A stretch of DNA of 64,000 nucleotides from Paenibacillus phytohabitans (GTDB lineage: Bacteria; Bacillota; Bacilli; Paenibacillales; Paenibacillaceae): positions 186,001-250,000 of the forward strand of contig NZ_WHOB01000093.1 in assembly GCF_013141775.1 (NCBI RefSeq), in the 5' to 3' direction. The position numbers were made by a program, and so were the translations under genes. This document shows, in pieces, positions 62,423-64,000 of the stretch (position 1 is the first letter of the stretch; the number at the start of each line of letters is the position of its first letter). The notes under the pieces are model-generated. The model saw nothing but the letters and a program-made list of their open reading frames with translations. It made no database searches and had not been told where the DNA came from.

Positions 62423-63784
62423 TTACTTGCCTAGCTTAGCAATGGAAGCTTCTGCTTCCGGCTTATACTTCTCGGCAGTTGCAGTAACCGATTGATTGTC
62501 TACAATGATGTCCTTCATATAACCGGAGGTCGGATATTCCGGGTAAGCGGTTTCAAGCAGAATCTGGCCTGTGTTGTTGATATGCTCATGCATCATAGCG
62601 ACATCTTCTTCATGTGCGTAGATACTTTCCAGCCATTCCTGGCTAGGGAAATCACCGGTTTGTGTAATATCATAGGTATCTTCAAAAGCCTGATAGACCG
62701 CCTGCGGATCTTTCACACCTTTGGGAACGAAGAATGCATTCTTGCCGTTATCGGCATAGGTAACTTCAGGCGATCCGGAAGGTCCGTTCGGGAAAGGAAC
62801 CACACCGAAATCGAAGGTCAGATCGCCCAGGTTCCAGATCGGAGCCGGGAACATCGCTACATCGCCATCCTTGAAGGTATTGAATTCGTCATAGCCGACT
62901 TTGTCTGCGCCTTTGACTTTGACTACGTTCTCTACGTTGTATAGACGGTTAATGAATTCAGCCGCCTCAATAACCTTCGGATCAGTCAGACCCTGAGTGC
63001 TTGTTGCTTCATCCACCAGCTTGCCGCCGTTGGCAGCGGAGAAGTTACGCAGCATATCGATCGCCCAGCCTGAGAAGCCGTAAGTATCGATTTTGCCGTC
63101 ATTATCTGTGTCCTTGGTTGCCTGCTTGGCAACTTCAACGAACTTCTCCCAATTCCATTGTCCGCTGGCATACAGCTCCTGCAGGTCAGGAAGCCCAAGC
63201 TTCTTGAACAAGTCACGGTTGTAGTGAATACCGGCTCCACCCACACCGGGTTCAGCAAAGGCGTAGTCCTCATTAGCAATTTTTGGCGCCTTCACCAGCA
63301 GATTAGCTTCGTTGTTGATATTGGAAGCCGCTGTTGTATATTCGCTTACTTTCATCAGCTGTCCCTTGAGGATTGCCGGCCAGGCCGAGTTGTACTCCAT
63401 AATTACGATATCGGCAAAGGGTTCGCCGGTAAGCGCGGTAGCTGTGAATTTAGGCATGAATTCTTCGAAGGGAACGTTTACAAATTCGAACTTGCAGTTG
63501 TACTTCTGCTCCACTTCAGTAATCTTGGCCAGACGTTCCTTCTCGGATGCGGAATTGCCCGCAGGCTTCAGATCCCACCAGGCCGCTACCTTAATTACAC
63601 GTCCGCCCATATCAACAGGTGCTGCCGTCGGTTCCGCTGTTGCTTCTGCCACTGCCTCTGTAGCAGCAGGCTCTGCCGTCGCATTGGCCTTGGTATTATT
63701 GGCTGCATTGTTGCCGCCGCTGCAGGCTGTAAGTAAAAAAACAAAACACAATAATAAAACTGAATACCCCTTTATCTTTCTCAT
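62423..63784 (-). CDS. ABC transporter sugar-binding lipoprotein
   Basis: 453 residues. Lipobox LLTAC (Cys about 20), an Asn/Ala/Thr/Glu-rich linker, and an SBP_bac_1 domain (VIKVAAWWDLKPAGNSASEK; GEPFADIVIMEYNSAWPAIL; EPGVGGAGIHYNRDLFKKLG). First gene of the operon, with GGGAGG before the ATG. It could serve the second permease pair or deliver to the first; the two-receptor, two-channel set is not explained by the usual layout. Confidence 0.92.
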   Translation of the reverse strand: MRKIKGYSVLLLCFVFLLTACSGGNNAANNTKANATAEPAATEAVAEATAEPTAAPVDMGGRVIKVAAWWDLKPAGNSASEKERLAKITEVEQKYNCKFEFVNVPFEEFMPKFTATALTGEPFADIVIMEYNSAWPAILKGQLMKVSEYTTAASNINNEANLLVKAPKIANEDYAFAEPGVGGAGIHYNRDLFKKLGLPDLQELYASGQWNWEKFVEVAKQATKDTDNDGKIDTYGFSGWAIDMLRNFSAANGGKLVDEATSTQGLTDPKVIEAAEFINRLYNVENVVKVKGADKVGYDEFNTFKDGDVAMFPAPIWNLGDLTFDFGVVPFPNGPSGSPEVTYADNGKNAFFVPKGVKDPQAVYQAFEDTYDITQTGDFPSQEWLESIYAHEEDVAMMHEHINNTGQILLETAYPEYPTSGYMKDIIVDNQSVTATAEKYKPEAEASIAKLGK

Positions 63785-63844
63785 CCGTCAAACCTCCCAT
63801 GATAATTGATAAACGATGAATAAGTCAGTGCTGCCACATCTCGG

Positions 63845-63860
63845 ATAAAGCGCTTACAAT
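63845..63860 (-). promoter_or_regulatory. cre-like site in the glycan operon leader
   Basis: Minus strand ATTGTAAGCGCTTTAT matches the CcpA consensus TGWAARCGYTWWCA except at one late position. It lies about 90-105 bp downstream of the predicted transcription start, fitting roadblock repression. Confidence 0.65.
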
Positions 63861-63955
63861 GCTGATTAAAAAAATAACAAAAGCCCATTTACCTTTGTTT
63901 GTTTTTCACACCGCCCCTGTTTGTTATTGTTATTTTGTTTTTCTTAGCATAACAA

Positions 63956-63984
63956 ATATTACCACCGAGCAGGAAAATGGTCAA
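63956..63984 (-). promoter_or_regulatory. Promoter of the glycan operon
   Basis: Minus strand: -35 TTGACC (63984-63979), 17-bp spacer, -10 TAATAT (63961-63956). Predicted start near 63949 gives a leader of about 165 nt, AT-rich with several AACAAA-like runs and the cre-like site. Confidence 0.7.
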
Positions 63985-64000
63985 TAATATTTTATTAAAA

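Overview
The window looks like chromosome from a spore-forming, saprophytic member of the Paenibacillaceae, most likely Paenibacillus. The reasons are a GerA/GerB/GerC germinant-receptor operon, YesM/YesN two-component control beside carbohydrate ABC transporters that lack their own ATPase, AGGAGG-type ribosome sites with frequent GTG and TTG starts, moderate-to-high GC in genes with AT-rich spacers, and many glycoside hydrolases. No tRNA, rRNA, CRISPR array, prophage or intact insertion sequence was seen.

Layout. 1-1424: ABC permease (cut by the window edge) and ATPase of the nitrate/sulfonate/thiamine-precursor class. 1574-4080: a DUF2294-type protein diverging from a two-gene operon that encodes an ArsR-type helix-turn-helix fused to a GyrB-like ATPase fold, followed by a methyltransferase. 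4319-7636: membrane proteins, an ADP-ribosylglycohydrolase, a Gfo/Idh oxidoreductase and a MazG-like pyrophosphohydrolase. 7637-8210 is a gene-free, repeat-rich spacer. 8211-17512: YceI-like protein, an OmpR/HisKA two-component system, membrane and lipoproteins, an amidase, YpsA-like and YCII proteins. 17758-21750: spore germinant receptor operon. 21816-40989: a plant-glycan block with two GH42 beta-galactosidases, an ABC importer, YesM/YesN, LysR and AraC regulators, an SGNH esterase and a GH31 alpha-xylosidase. 41065-47789: mixed housekeeping and regulatory genes, including RarD, a 694-residue methyltransferase of unknown role and an epimerase/MmyB-type regulator pair.

47879-63784: the most striking part, an eleven-gene, roughly 16-kb cluster read on the minus strand from one good promoter with a catabolite-repression-like site in its leader. 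It encodes a lipoprotein solute-binding protein, a second 975-residue solute-binding protein fused behind two carbohydrate-binding-like modules, two complete permease pairs, an NHL propeller protein, a YIP1 membrane protein, a DUF5696 protein, an apparently cytoplasmic GH26 mannanase-like enzyme and a membrane-anchored GH5 endoglucanase. Together these suggest surface cleavage of a beta-mannan, glucomannan or related glucan, capture and import of long oligosaccharides, and cytoplasmic finishing. The NHL, YIP1 and DUF5696 parts have no role that I can name and are the best candidates for an undescribed uptake assembly.

A dispersed, probably non-coding repeat of about 178 bp occurs three times (11880, 35831, and inverted at 37304); two copies bracket the SGNH esterase gene. 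Several other spacers carry 19-, 51- and 52-bp repeats.
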